From assembly GCF_009646335.1 (NCBI RefSeq), contig NZ_WJBU01000018.1:64001-100891 (forward strand): a stretch of 36,891 bases of DNA. Direction: 5' to 3'. Positions 9,015 through 15,902 of this stretch are shown in pieces (positions within the stretch are counted from its first letter, which is position 1; the number at the start of each line of letters is the position of its first letter). Below the pieces are notes generated by a model. The model made no database searches and was not told the DNA's origin. It saw nothing but the letters and a program-made list of their open reading frames with translations. The position numbers and the translations under genes were made by a program. The stretch is from Caenimonas koreensis DSM 17982. Its GTDB lineage: Bacteria > Pseudomonadota > Gammaproteobacteria > Burkholderiales > Burkholderiaceae_C.

Positions 9015-9802
9015 GGTGTTGTTCCTGCATCGCGTACACACCGGAAGCCCAAGGAGGCTGTGGTGTCCGCAGCGTTGAGCGACGACAGCAGTGCAATGCG
9101 CATGACGACTGCATAGCTGTCCTTGTCGATGATGTTGATGGCGCCTGCGCCGCAGAACTTCAGCAAGTCCGCGTCGCCCTGCGTGCGGCTGTCGCCCGCA
9201 ATGAAAAGCGCGTTGAAGTCGTCGACCCATTCCCACACAAGGCCGTGCATGTCGCGCACGCCGTACACGTTGGGCTCGCCACCCACCCTGCCGGGCGTGT
9301 CGCCCGTGGGCTGCGAATACCACGAGAGGATGCGCTGGCGCCATGCCGGGTCGCGCCGCGCGTCGGTGCGCGTCGCATCGGCGGCGGCGGCGTATTCCCA
9401 TTCAAGCCAGGTGGGCAGGCGCGCGCCCTCGCTCTCGCAAAAGGCGCGTGCAGCAAACCAGCTCACATCAGTCACCGGGGCGGCGGCGTCGCCCGCCGGG
9501 CCCGCCGCCGCCGTGGCGGACTTCCACGAGGCCAGGTAGCGGCGTTCGGCCAGCGTCGCGGGCACCTCGCCCTTTTGCCACTGCGGGTACGCACGGACGA
9601 AGGCTTCATACTGCGCCACCGTGACGGGCGTGGAGCGCATCGCAAAGCTGGTGATCTCCACCGGCGTTGAAACGGTTGGCGCCAGTCCCTGCGGCAGCAC
9701 GCTCTCGAATGTCCCGCCCGGAACGGGCACGTATGTTGCCGCGATCGCCGGCGTTGCCAGCTGCACCGCCAGCACGGTCACGATTGTCGCAAGGGCTTTC
9801 AT
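9011..9802 (-). CDS. nirV: NirV-like protein, formylglycine-generating-enzyme (FGE/SUMF1) fold
   Basis: This 263-residue exported protein (signal peptide MKALATIVTVLAVQLATPAIA) has the FGE/sulfatase-modifying fold. It opens YVPVPGGTFESVLPQ, then carries PVTDVSWFAARAFCESEG and ARLPTWLEWEYAAAADAT, then YGVRDMHGLVWEWVDDF, and ends near LGFRCVRD. Proteins of this type encoded next to nirK are called NirV; their exact role is unresolved, and they generally lack the reactive cysteine pair of true FGE. The gene lies 16 nt after nirK and overlaps sco by 4 nt. The ATG at 9802 puts the signal peptide at the N-terminus; the longer frame from 9877 begins inside nirK. Confidence 0.88.
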   Translation of the reverse strand: MKALATIVTVLAVQLATPAIAATYVPVPGGTFESVLPQGLAPTVSTPVEITSFAMRSTPVTVAQYEAFVRAYPQWQKGEVPATLAERRYLASWKSATAAAGPAGDAAAPVTDVSWFAARAFCESEGARLPTWLEWEYAAAADATRTDARRDPAWRQRILSWYSQPTGDTPGRVGGEPNVYGVRDMHGLVWEWVDDFNALFIAGDSRTQGDADLLKFCGAGAINIIDKDSYAVVMRIALLSSLNAADTTASLGFRCVRDAGTTP

Positions 9803-9818
9803 CACGCGCGGGCGCAAT

Positions 9819-11300
9819 TCAATGACCGGTGGCCGATTTGGCCGGTGCGGGCGGCGTGGCGCGCACCTTGCGCACATCCTCCTTCGACACGGTGCCGCCC
9901 GGGTTGCCCCAGCTGTTCATCACGTAGGTCAGGATGTTGGCGACTTCGTCGTCATTCAACTGGTTCATCGGCGGCATCACGGAGTTGTAGGGCTGGCCGT
10001 TCACGGTGACGGCGCCGGTCAGTCCGTGCAGCACCACGCTCATGGCGCGCTTGAGATCGGCGGCCAGGTAGTCAGACTTCGCCAGCGGCGGGAACACGCC
10101 GGGCAGGCCGGCACCGTTCGCCTGGTGGCACACCGAGCACGTGCCGGCAAAAAGCGCCTGCCCTGCCTTGACCTGCTCCTCCTGCGTGAGGTTGCCGGCG
10201 ACAGCCGATTGCGTTGCACGACTCACCGCCGCCATGTTGGTGCCAGCACGGTCGCCCAGGTAGACAGAGTCCAGCTCCTTGCCGGAGTAGATCGCCTTGT
10301 TCTCGGGCCCTTCGATCTTCAGGATGGCGAGCGCCCCCTTGTTGAACGCACGGAAGATCGAGTGATCAACCAGCACGTAACTGCCTGGCACCTTGGCCGT
10401 GAACGTCACCACGGCTGCGCCGCCCGCCGGGATGAGCGTGGTCTGCACGTTCTTCTGCACGTTGGTGCCGCCTTCATAGCGCACCTGGTCAAAGATCGCG
10501 CCGATCACGTGAAAGCTGGACACCAGATTCGGCCCGCCGTTGCCCACGAAGATGCGAACCTTCTCGCCGACCTTGGCCAGCATCGCCTTGTCGCCGGTGA
10601 GTGCGCCTTCGGCGCCGTTGAAGAGCACATAGGTGGGCTGCTCGGCGATGGCCTTTTCCATATCGAAGGGCTGCGTGCCCTTCTCGCGGTATTTGCCGGT
10701 GGTGTAGAAGTCGCCCTGCATCACGTAGTACTCGTGGTCGACCTTCGGCAGGCCCTGTGGCGGCTCCACCAGGATCAGGCCGTACATGCCGTTGGCAACG
10801 TGCATGCCCACGGGCGCCGTGGCGCAGTGATAGACATAGATGCCTTCGTTGAGCGCCTTGAACGTGAACTGCGACTCATGGCCTGGTGCCGTGAAGCTCG
10901 ATGCAGCGCCGCCGCCCGGGCCGGTCACGCCGTGCAGGTCGATGTTGTGCGGCATCTTGCTGCCCGGATGGTTCTTCAGGTGGAACTCCACCGTGTCGCC
11001 CTGGCGCACACGAATGAAGCTGCCCGGCGTGGTGCCGCCGAACGTCCAGAACATGTACTTCACGCCCTCGGAGATCTCCATTTCCTTTTCGATCACTTCG
11101 AGCTCGACGATCACCTTGGCCGGGTAGTTGCGGCCCGTGGGTGGCGGCACCTGCGGCGGGCTCGTGAGCACGGCGCGAATGACCGGGCCGCGCGGTGGCC
11201 CGAAGTCTCCGGCGTCTTTGGGCGCTGCGCAGGCGAGCGTCGCAAAGCCGAGTCCTGCAATGAGTGCGAGTGCACGCGCAATGGTTCTGGCGGTTTTCAT
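9819..11300 (-). CDS. nirK: Copper nitrite reductase NirK with C-terminal cytochrome c domain
   Basis: This 493-residue periplasmic enzyme reduces nitrite to NO. A signal peptide (about residues 1-25) is followed by two cupredoxin domains. All expected ligands are present: type 1 copper His118, Cys159, His167 and Met172; type 2 copper His123, His158 and His313; catalytic Asp121 (in PHNIDLH) and His264 (SFHVIG). After residue about 370 a class I cytochrome c domain follows, with CSVCH at 388-392 and a likely distal Met in [10 protein letters not shown] tethered haem domain can deliver electrons directly to the type 1 copper. I chose ATG 11300 because AAGGAA lies about 7 nt upstream; ATGs at 11315 and 11333 are in frame but lie in the promoter and operator. 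It is the first gene of the nir operon. Confidence 0.96.
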   Translation of the reverse strand: MKTARTIARALALIAGLGFATLACAAPKDAGDFGPPRGPVIRAVLTSPPQVPPPTGRNYPAKVIVELEVIEKEMEISEGVKYMFWTFGGTTPGSFIRVRQGDTVEFHLKNHPGSKMPHNIDLHGVTGPGGGAASSFTAPGHESQFTFKALNEGIYVYHCATAPVGMHVANGMYGLILVEPPQGLPKVDHEYYVMQGDFYTTGKYREKGTQPFDMEKAIAEQPTYVLFNGAEGALTGDKAMLAKVGEKVRIFVGNGGPNLVSSFHVIGAIFDQVRYEGGTNVQKNVQTTLIPAGGAAVVTFTAKVPGSYVLVDHSIFRAFNKGALAILKIEGPENKAIYSGKELDSVYLGDRAGTNMAAVSRATQSAVAGNLTQEEQVKAGQALFAGTCSVCHQANGAGLPGVFPPLAKSDYLAADLKRAMSVVLHGLTGAVTVNGQPYNSVMPPMNQLNDDEVANILTYVMNSWGNPGGTVSKEDVRKVRATPPAPAKSATGH

Positions 11301-11324
11301 CGTGGGTTCCTTCATGGAATTTAT

Positions 11325-11347
11325 TAGGTGCATTTGCCGTGCACCTT
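11325..11347 (-). promoter_or_regulatory. NsrR-like operator at the nirK promoter
   Basis: A 23-bp near-palindrome is formed by AGGTGCA (11326-11332) and TGCACCT (11340-11346) separated by 7 bp. It resembles the NsrR consensus of two 11-bp halves (AAGATGCATTT type) around one central base. It lies 25 nt before the nirK ATG, and its centre (11336) is where the transcription start would fall if the FNR-type box activates from -41.5. Repressor bound here would cover the -10 region and start site. The cognate repressor gene, nsrR, is in the operon. Confidence 0.65.
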
Positions 11348-11370
11348 ATTCCCGCCGCCGGACGCGTCGC

Positions 11371-11384
11371 TTGACATGGATCAA
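11371..11384 (-). promoter_or_regulatory. FNR/Dnr-type activator box upstream of nirK
   Basis: The + strand reads TTGACATGGATCAA, one base from the FNR consensus TTGAT-N4-ATCAA and matching the looser TTG-N8-CAA of Dnr/NnrR proteins. Its centre (11377.5) is 41.5 bp from the centre of the NsrR-like palindrome, the usual class II activator distance to a transcription start. A second palindrome, GGATCA-AC-TGATCC (11378-11391), overlaps it. Confidence 0.6.
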
Positions 11385-11421
11385 CTGATCCCAAGCCGAT
11401 GGCCCGGCGCCGGACGAGCGG

Positions 11422-11427
11422 TAATAT
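11422..11427 (+). promoter_or_regulatory. Possible -10 element for the YciI-like gene
   Basis: TAATAT at 11422-11427 lies 33 nt before the ATG at 11460 and matches four of six bases of the sigma-70 -10 consensus in an otherwise GC-rich stretch. No good -35 is seen 17 bp upstream. The FNR-type box at 11371-11384 lies about 50 bp upstream and could influence this promoter as well, though the spacing is not a standard one. Confidence 0.3.
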
Positions 11428-11459
11428 TTGGATTCCAGCGACTCCACCAGGAACGATCC

Positions 11460-11927
11460 ATGCCCTTCGCCGCCTTGAAAGGCACCGCCGCGTGCCTGCT
11501 TGTCGCACTGACAGGAGCAACTGCCATTGCACAGACAACACCCCCGCCCGCCTACGACCCCGCGCTAGCCGCGTCTCTCGGCGCTGACGAGCGCGGCATG
11601 CGCAGCTATGTCTTTGTGGTGCTCAAGACCGGGCCAAACAAAATGCCCGCCGGCCCCGAGCGAGACGAGATGTTCAAGGGGCACTTCGCGAACATGACGC
11701 GGCTGGCCACGCAAGGCAAGCTTGCGGCGGCCGGCCCGTTCGATGGCAAGGAAGGCTGGCGCGGCATGTTCATCTACGCCGTGAAAACCATCGAAGAAGC
11801 CAAGCAGCTCACGGCGACTGACCCCGTCATCATCAATGGCGAGATGGTCGCGGAGTATCACGCGCTGTATGCGTCAGCTGCGCTGATGCAGGTGACCGAT
11901 ACGCACCTGCGCATCAGCAAGCCCTGA
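11460..11927 (+). CDS. Exported YciI-like (dimeric alpha-beta barrel) protein
   Basis: This 155-residue protein has a signal peptide (MPFAALKGTAACLLVALTGA, cleavage after AIAQ) and a YciI-type ferredoxin-like domain: YVFVVLKTGPNKMPAG, then HFANMTRLATQGKLAAAGPF and a final GEMVAEYHALYASAALM. YciI-domain proteins are small dimers, mostly of unknown function. Secreted versions are less common than cytoplasmic ones. The ATG at 11460 has AGGAA about 7 nt upstream; a long in-frame extension to 11328 crosses the nirK promoter and is discounted. It diverges from nirK and converges with the DAHP synthase gene. Its stop lies inside a 14-bp tandem repeat. Confidence 0.8.
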   Translation: MPFAALKGTAACLLVALTGATAIAQTTPPPAYDPALAASLGADERGMRSYVFVVLKTGPNKMPAGPERDEMFKGHFANMTRLATQGKLAAAGPFDGKEGWRGMFIYAVKTIEEAKQLTATDPVIINGEMVAEYHALYASAALMQVTDTHLRISKP

Positions 11928-11956
11928 CCAGCAAGCCCTGACCGGCAGCCCCTGGC
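11915..11956. repeat. 14-bp tandem repeat over a stop codon
   Basis: CAGCAAGCCCTGAC occurs at 11915-11928 and again at 11929-11942, followed by a degenerate third unit (11943-11956, CGGCAGCCCCTGGC). The first unit contains the stop codon of the YciI-like gene, so the extra copies are untranslated. Confidence 0.8.
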
Positions 11957-11989
11957 CCAGGCCGGGATTTGCAGCAGTCAGCCCAACGC

Positions 11990-13081
11990 TCAGGCCGGCG
12001 ATCTTGCAGCCTTGGCAAGCCTGCGCAAGACGTCCTGCGTTGCGTCCCAGCCGATGCACGCATCCGTGATCGACACACCAGGGCGCAGGGCCACACCGGC
12101 TTCGAGCTTCTGGTTGCCTTCAGCCAGATGGCTCTCGATCATCAGGCCCATCACGCGGCGCTCGCCCGCCTGCATCTGCGCGGCGAGATCGTCAGCCACT
12201 TCAACCTGCTTGCGATAGTCCTTGCGCGAATTGGCGTGCGAGCAATCGACCATCACGCGTTCGGTCACACCCGCTTTGCGCAAGATCGCGCAGGCCGCGT
12301 CGATGTCCTGGGCTGAATAGTTCGGCCCGCGCGAGCCGCCGCGCAAGATCACATGGCAGTCACTGTTGCCCGATGTGTCGAAGATCGCGGCCTGCCCCAT
12401 CTTCGTCATGCCCATGAACGAATGCGGCGACTGCACCGACACCAGCGCGTCCGCCGCCACCTGCACACCACCATCCGTTCCGTTCTTGAAACCGATCGGG
12501 CATGACAGGCCAGAGGCGAGTTGCCTGTGGCTCGGGCTCTCCGTGGTGCGCGCACCGATCGCGCCCCACGTCACCAGGTCGGCAATGTATTGCGGGCTGA
12601 GCAAGTCGAGGAATTCCGTCGCGGCGGGCAGGCCCATCTGCGCAATGTCGAGCAGCAGCTGGCGCGAACGGCGCAGCCCTTCATTGATGCGAAAGCTGCC
12701 ATCCAGCCGCGGGTCGTTGATGAAACCCTTCCAGCCCACCGTCGTGCGGGGCTTTTCGAAATACACGCGCATCACGAGCAGCAGTTCATCCTGCACTTCA
12801 GCCGCGAATGCCTTGAGGCGACGCGCGTACTCGAGCGCTTCGTCCGAGTCGTGAATGGAGCACGGGCCCACCACCACCAGCAGGCGCGGGTCGCGGCCAT
12901 GAACGATGTCCGCCGTGGCTTGCCGCCAGCGCATCACGCTGCGCTGCACTGCTTGCCCTGCCGGCATTTCATATTGGAGCAGCGCGGGCGAAATGATCGG
13001 GCGGATGTCGCGGATGCGAACGTCGTCGAGCGGCGTGGAACGGGGTGTGGTTTCGTCTTCCGGGAGTGCTGATGAAGTCAT
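11990..13081 (-). CDS. aroG: 3-deoxy-7-phosphoheptulonate (DAHP) synthase, class I
   Basis: This 363-residue enzyme condenses phosphoenolpyruvate and erythrose 4-phosphate in the first step of the shikimate pathway. The class I (AroF/AroG/AroH) motifs are intact: LLVVVGPCSIHD with the metal-binding cysteine, VYFEKPRTTVGWKGFINDP, GARTTESPSHRQLASG, GFKNGTDG, ILRGGSRGPNYS and MVDCSHANSRKDY. The isoenzyme cannot be told from sequence alone, so the aroG symbol means the type rather than a specific feedback specificity. ATG 13081 lies at the family start; the open frame to 13435 is antisense to the chaperone gene. No clear ribosome site precedes the ATG, which lies in one arm of an inverted repeat (13080-13102). 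Confidence 0.93.
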   Translation of the reverse strand: MTSSALPEDETTPRSTPLDDVRIRDIRPIISPALLQYEMPAGQAVQRSVMRWRQATADIVHGRDPRLLVVVGPCSIHDSDEALEYARRLKAFAAEVQDELLLVMRVYFEKPRTTVGWKGFINDPRLDGSFRINEGLRRSRQLLLDIAQMGLPAATEFLDLLSPQYIADLVTWGAIGARTTESPSHRQLASGLSCPIGFKNGTDGGVQVAADALVSVQSPHSFMGMTKMGQAAIFDTSGNSDCHVILRGGSRGPNYSAQDIDAACAILRKAGVTERVMVDCSHANSRKDYRKQVEVADDLAAQMQAGERRVMGLMIESHLAEGNQKLEAGVALRPGVSITDACIGWDATQDVLRRLAKAARSPA

Positions 13082-13102
13082 GCGCCGATTATCGCGGCGC
13101 AT
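13080..13102. repeat. Inverted repeat overlapping the DAHP synthase start codon
   Basis: ATGCGCCG (13080-13087) and CGGCGCAT (13095-13102) are perfectly complementary with a 7-nt spacer (ATTATCG). The left arm covers the start codon of the minus-strand gene, so a hairpin in that mRNA could mask initiation. It could equally be a repressor site. Confidence 0.45.
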
Positions 13103-13108
13103 CAGGCA

Positions 13109-13133
13109 CTGGCAGCGCTTGCGTCGCTGCCAG
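13109..13133. repeat. 9-bp inverted repeat in the divergent aroG/chaperone region
   Basis: CTGGCAGCG (13109-13117) and CGCTGCCAG (13125-13133) are perfectly complementary around a 7-nt spacer. There is no T-run, so a terminator is unlikely. It ends 7 bp before the hrp-box-like -35 element of the chaperone gene. Confidence 0.45.
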
Positions 13134-13139
13134 CGCGCG

Positions 13140-13167
13140 GGAACCAAGTGTCGTGTCGTGTTACTCA
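13140..13167 (+). promoter_or_regulatory. HrpL-type (hrp box-like) promoter candidate
   Basis: GGAACC (13140-13145), 15 bp, then TTACTCA (13161-13167). The canonical hrp box read by HrpL-family ECF sigma factors is GGAACC-N15/16-CCACNNA. The first half is perfect, and the second keeps ACNNA but has TT for CC. It ends 26 nt before the ATG of a type III-type chaperone gene, where such a promoter belongs. The match alone would be weak, but position and gene type support it. Confidence 0.4.
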
Positions 13168-13193
13168 GTTCACACACCAGCCAAGGAGATGCG

Positions 13194-13607
13194 ATGGGCA
13201 ATCCGGCAGCACAGTACGACAGCCTTATCCACGGCCTCTGCCGTGCTGCGGGCATTGAGTCGTGGGGCGAGATCGCTGCCAGCCAGCATCTGCGCATGGG
13301 CGACCGGCTGGTCGGGCTGGTGCCAGACGACCAGAGCGATCCGCCCCGTCTTTCTATCTTCATCGAACTGGGCCAGACCCATCTGCCGCGCGATGCATCG
13401 CTGCATGCGCGGATGCTCGAAGCCAACCTGAACATGCCGCCAGAGACACCCGGGCACTTCGGGCTGCACCCTGAAACACAGCAGGCCGTCTATACGTTCA
13501 GCCTCGGCCTCGACGAGATGGACGGCGACGAGCTGGCCGCCTATCTCGACTCGCAAATCGACCTGTCGGCGCAAGCCCTGCAGGCCATGACTCGTGCGGA
13601 CCGGTAG
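13194..13607 (+). CDS. CesT/Tir-type type III secretion chaperone
   Basis: This small acidic protein of 137 residues has the CesT-family pattern: an N-terminal helix (YDSLIHGLCRAAGIE), strands with LSIFIELG, a middle helix (ASLHARMLEANLNMP), GLHPETQQAVYTFSLGLDEM and a C-terminal amphipathic helix (ELAAYLDSQIDLSAQALQAM). Class I chaperones of this fold dimerise, bind the N-terminus of one or a few effectors and keep them fit for export. AAGGAG lies 5 nt before the ATG at 13194; the upstream in-frame opening is antisense to aroG. The next gene, 54 nt downstream, encodes an effector-like protein, the usual chaperone-effector order. No secretion apparatus gene is in the window. Confidence 0.8.
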   Translation: MGNPAAQYDSLIHGLCRAAGIESWGEIAASQHLRMGDRLVGLVPDDQSDPPRLSIFIELGQTHLPRDASLHARMLEANLNMPPETPGHFGLHPETQQAVYTFSLGLDEMDGDELAAYLDSQIDLSAQALQAMTRADR

Positions 13608-13661
13608 GTCACGCGCCCCCAAACTTTTTTGTCAGTGAACCTTCATCGCCAGGAGAAACAC

Positions 13662-14546
13662 ATGCCCAGAGTAGACAAACTTGCCACGGCCGTGGCCCGT
13701 GCCGCCTCAACCCAAGCTAACCAAGCCACCCAAGCCACACAGGGCGCAAGACGCGCGAGCCAGGTGTTCATGCATCTGCCTGCCGCCGTGCCTGCCAACG
13801 AAGGCACGCGTGGCTTTTCGAAGCCCCAGCGCGGACAGCCGGCAAGGAATTTCTCCACAGTTGCCGATGGCAACGCCAGGCCGCAGGGCGGCTCTATGGG
13901 TGGGCTTGTCACCTTTGAACACGACCTGGCCGAGTTGGCCCGCCCTTTGCGAACCCTGACCAACCAGTACCGCGACGAACACGGCCATATTGAAGCTGGC
14001 AACCCGGTGGCTGCCGCTTTGACAAAGACCGAATACATGGAGGGCCTTGAGTCTGGAAAAATTCCGTTCGGCAAGCCTCGCAAATATGGCATCGACAGCC
14101 ACGGTGAAATCTACATCGCAGGCATCAACGCGAACGGCAAACAGTCAGGGCACATCGACCTGATGGCCCGCATCGATGCGAAGGCGAAGGCGCAAGACAC
14201 GAGCGAGCCGCGCATGGTCATGGCGGGAATGGTCACGGCCCGCCAGCGGCCGGAAGACGGGCGCATCGTGCTCAAGGTGGGCAACCAGTCCGGCCACACG
14301 ATGCCAGAAGGCGATCCGCTGCAGGACGAATTCGCACAGGCGGCATTCGCCCAGTCTTTTCCGCAGGCCGAAGTCTTCACCCAACGCTTTCACGGCCGCT
14401 CGGATCCGCAAGGCAACAGCGCCTACCGGCAAGTGCCGCGCGATGGAATGACTATCGCCGAACTCACGGCCCTGACAGAGCGCATCGCCGCAGAAAACGC
14501 CAAGGCCGCGCCGATCGTTGCAGCGCCGCCCGACAAGTCAGCCTGA
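13662..14546 (+). CDS. Putative type III effector, cognate partner of the upstream chaperone
   Basis: I do not recognise a catalytic family in this 294-residue protein. The first ~80 residues are disordered and rich in Ala, Gln, Thr, Ser and Arg with few acidic residues (TQANQATQATQGARRASQ), which is typical of a type III export signal and chaperone-binding region. A folded part follows (about 90-275), containing KYGIDSHGEIYIAGINANG and VGNQSGHTMPEGDPLQ, with a short Ala/Pro-rich tail. There is no signal peptide or membrane segment. The ATG at 13662 has AGGAG 6 nt upstream. It is 54 nt after a CesT-type chaperone gene and probably cotranscribed. The effector call rests on context and N-terminal composition. 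Confidence 0.6.
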   Translation: MPRVDKLATAVARAASTQANQATQATQGARRASQVFMHLPAAVPANEGTRGFSKPQRGQPARNFSTVADGNARPQGGSMGGLVTFEHDLAELARPLRTLTNQYRDEHGHIEAGNPVAAALTKTEYMEGLESGKIPFGKPRKYGIDSHGEIYIAGINANGKQSGHIDLMARIDAKAKAQDTSEPRMVMAGMVTARQRPEDGRIVLKVGNQSGHTMPEGDPLQDEFAQAAFAQSFPQAEVFTQRFHGRSDPQGNSAYRQVPRDGMTIAELTALTERIAAENAKAAPIVAAPPDKSA

Positions 14547-15836
14547 TAGCGCGTGCCCACGCGCATCCAGCGCAGCGTCTTCCTGCGAGTCGAGAAAGCG
14601 GAACGGTTCAGTGACGATGCGCACTGCGCTTTGCTCATCCTCGCTGACGGTGACCGCGCCCCGGGGCCGTATGCCGACCAGCCTGGCAATCGCCTCTCGT
14701 TCCATCGGATGGGTCATTCGCGCCACGTTGCGTAGCTCGACATCGAAGAAGCCGCACTTGGCCAGACTCTCGCGCGCCATCCATGATGAGAACCACGCAG
14801 GCCGCTCGGGCAGGGGCAACCAGATGGTGCGTGGCACAGCATCAGCCTGCGTGCCGCTTTCGACCCAGCTTGCCCAATCAGCAATGCAGCTGCCCAGAAG
14901 TGCCGCAAGGGCTTCGTGATACTGCGCATCGCTTGAAAATGACCTGTCGCAGGCAAAGCTCGACCGGTCAACCAATGAGTTCTGGCAGGCATGAATGACT
15001 TCATGCACGGCCACCTCGATGAGCATGGCGAAGTGGCTGTTTGCCTCAGCCGGCTGGCTGCACGCATCAGTGGCTCCTATCGGCCCGCCCAGGCTGAAGC
15101 GCGCTGTGGCCGGCCAGTCAGGCGAGTCAGCCAGCACGTCGAACCGGCCCGCAAACCGGCTCTCGCCAGTGGCCTCAACAACAAACAGTTCGCGATCATC
15201 CTCATGGATGCCCATCTCCATCTCGCAGGCTGCATCGACAAGTTTTTCAAGAAAGCGCGCGAACAGCTCAATGCGCCGCTTGGTGGGCATGGCAAAGAAC
15301 GCGGCGCCACCTGAAGGCAGGCATTCAGCGGCCAGCTGCACGGCCGCGCTCGCAAAGCTGGCAATCCTGTCTTGCTGCTGTGTGCCAAGAACCAGGCCGT
15401 CCAGTGGCTGCATGTTGGCGAGCAGTGACACAAACGCTGGCGTTGCCATCTCGCCGGTGAATGCGCGAGCCGCGCGCATTGTTTGCATCACAAGCGCCAG
15501 GCTGCCTTGTTGCGACAGCTGCCTTGACTGCATCGCGCGATCGATATGGCGCACCGCTTCCTGCCAGGCCAGCGGATCGCTTTGCATGTGCCTGCCGCAC
15601 AGCTGCAGATCGGCCAGCAGCTCTTGCGGCTCAGGGTGCTGGAGCAAGACACCTGCGCGCGTGGTGTCGAGATGAAAGACGACATCGGCAAATGCCTTGT
15701 CGTGCAGGCTTGGCAGACTCTGGTAGCCGCGCCGCAGAGAGGATGGGGTGCTGGTCGGGGGGCCGGTCTGTGCGCGTGGCGGCGCGAAGTGAAAGCGCCG
15801 CGCGGGCGCGCGGCGCAGGAGGGAAGGTCGAGGCAT
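14538..15836 (-). CDS. HExxH putative metalloprotease with effector-like N-terminus
   Basis: I cannot place this 432-residue protein in a named family. It contains HEVIH at residues 278-282 in a hydrophobic helix (MLIEVAVHEVIHACQ), with a candidate third zinc ligand Glu308 in YHEALAALL. This spacing suits gluzincin-type metalloproteases, whose members include secreted bacterial effectors. The first 45 residues contain no Asp or Glu and are rich in Arg, Pro and Ser, resembling a type III export signal. Residues 50-270 are mainly helical. It converges with the effector-like gene, overlapping it by 9 nt, and lies 66 nt downstream of an L,D-transpeptidase gene on its strand. No ribosome site is evident before ATG 15836, so the start is uncertain. 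Protease activity and secretion are inferences. Confidence 0.6.
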   Translation of the reverse strand: MPRPSLLRRAPARRFHFAPPRAQTGPPTSTPSSLRRGYQSLPSLHDKAFADVVFHLDTTRAGVLLQHPEPQELLADLQLCGRHMQSDPLAWQEAVRHIDRAMQSRQLSQQGSLALVMQTMRAARAFTGEMATPAFVSLLANMQPLDGLVLGTQQQDRIASFASAAVQLAAECLPSGGAAFFAMPTKRRIELFARFLEKLVDAACEMEMGIHEDDRELFVVEATGESRFAGRFDVLADSPDWPATARFSLGGPIGATDACSQPAEANSHFAMLIEVAVHEVIHACQNSLVDRSSFACDRSFSSDAQYHEALAALLGSCIADWASWVESGTQADAVPRTIWLPLPERPAWFSSWMARESLAKCGFFDVELRNVARMTHPMEREAIARLVGIRPRGAVTVSEDEQSAVRIVTEPFRFLDSQEDAALDARGHALSG

Positions 15837-15902
15837 GGGGCACGAGTCTGCGCGATGCCACTCGCGCCGCCCGCCAGACCAATGGCTACCAGCGCAGGAA
15901 CG

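Noticed and set aside
9621..11327. A 568-codon open frame on the plus strand.
   Set aside because: It is antisense to nirK and nirV, whose motifs are certain; its composition (His/Arg/Val-rich) is that of a shadow frame.
13082..13193. A PIP or hrpII box (TTCG-based) for HrpB/HrpX control of the chaperone gene.
   Set aside because: No TTCG pair occurs in this interval; only the HrpL-like motif fits.
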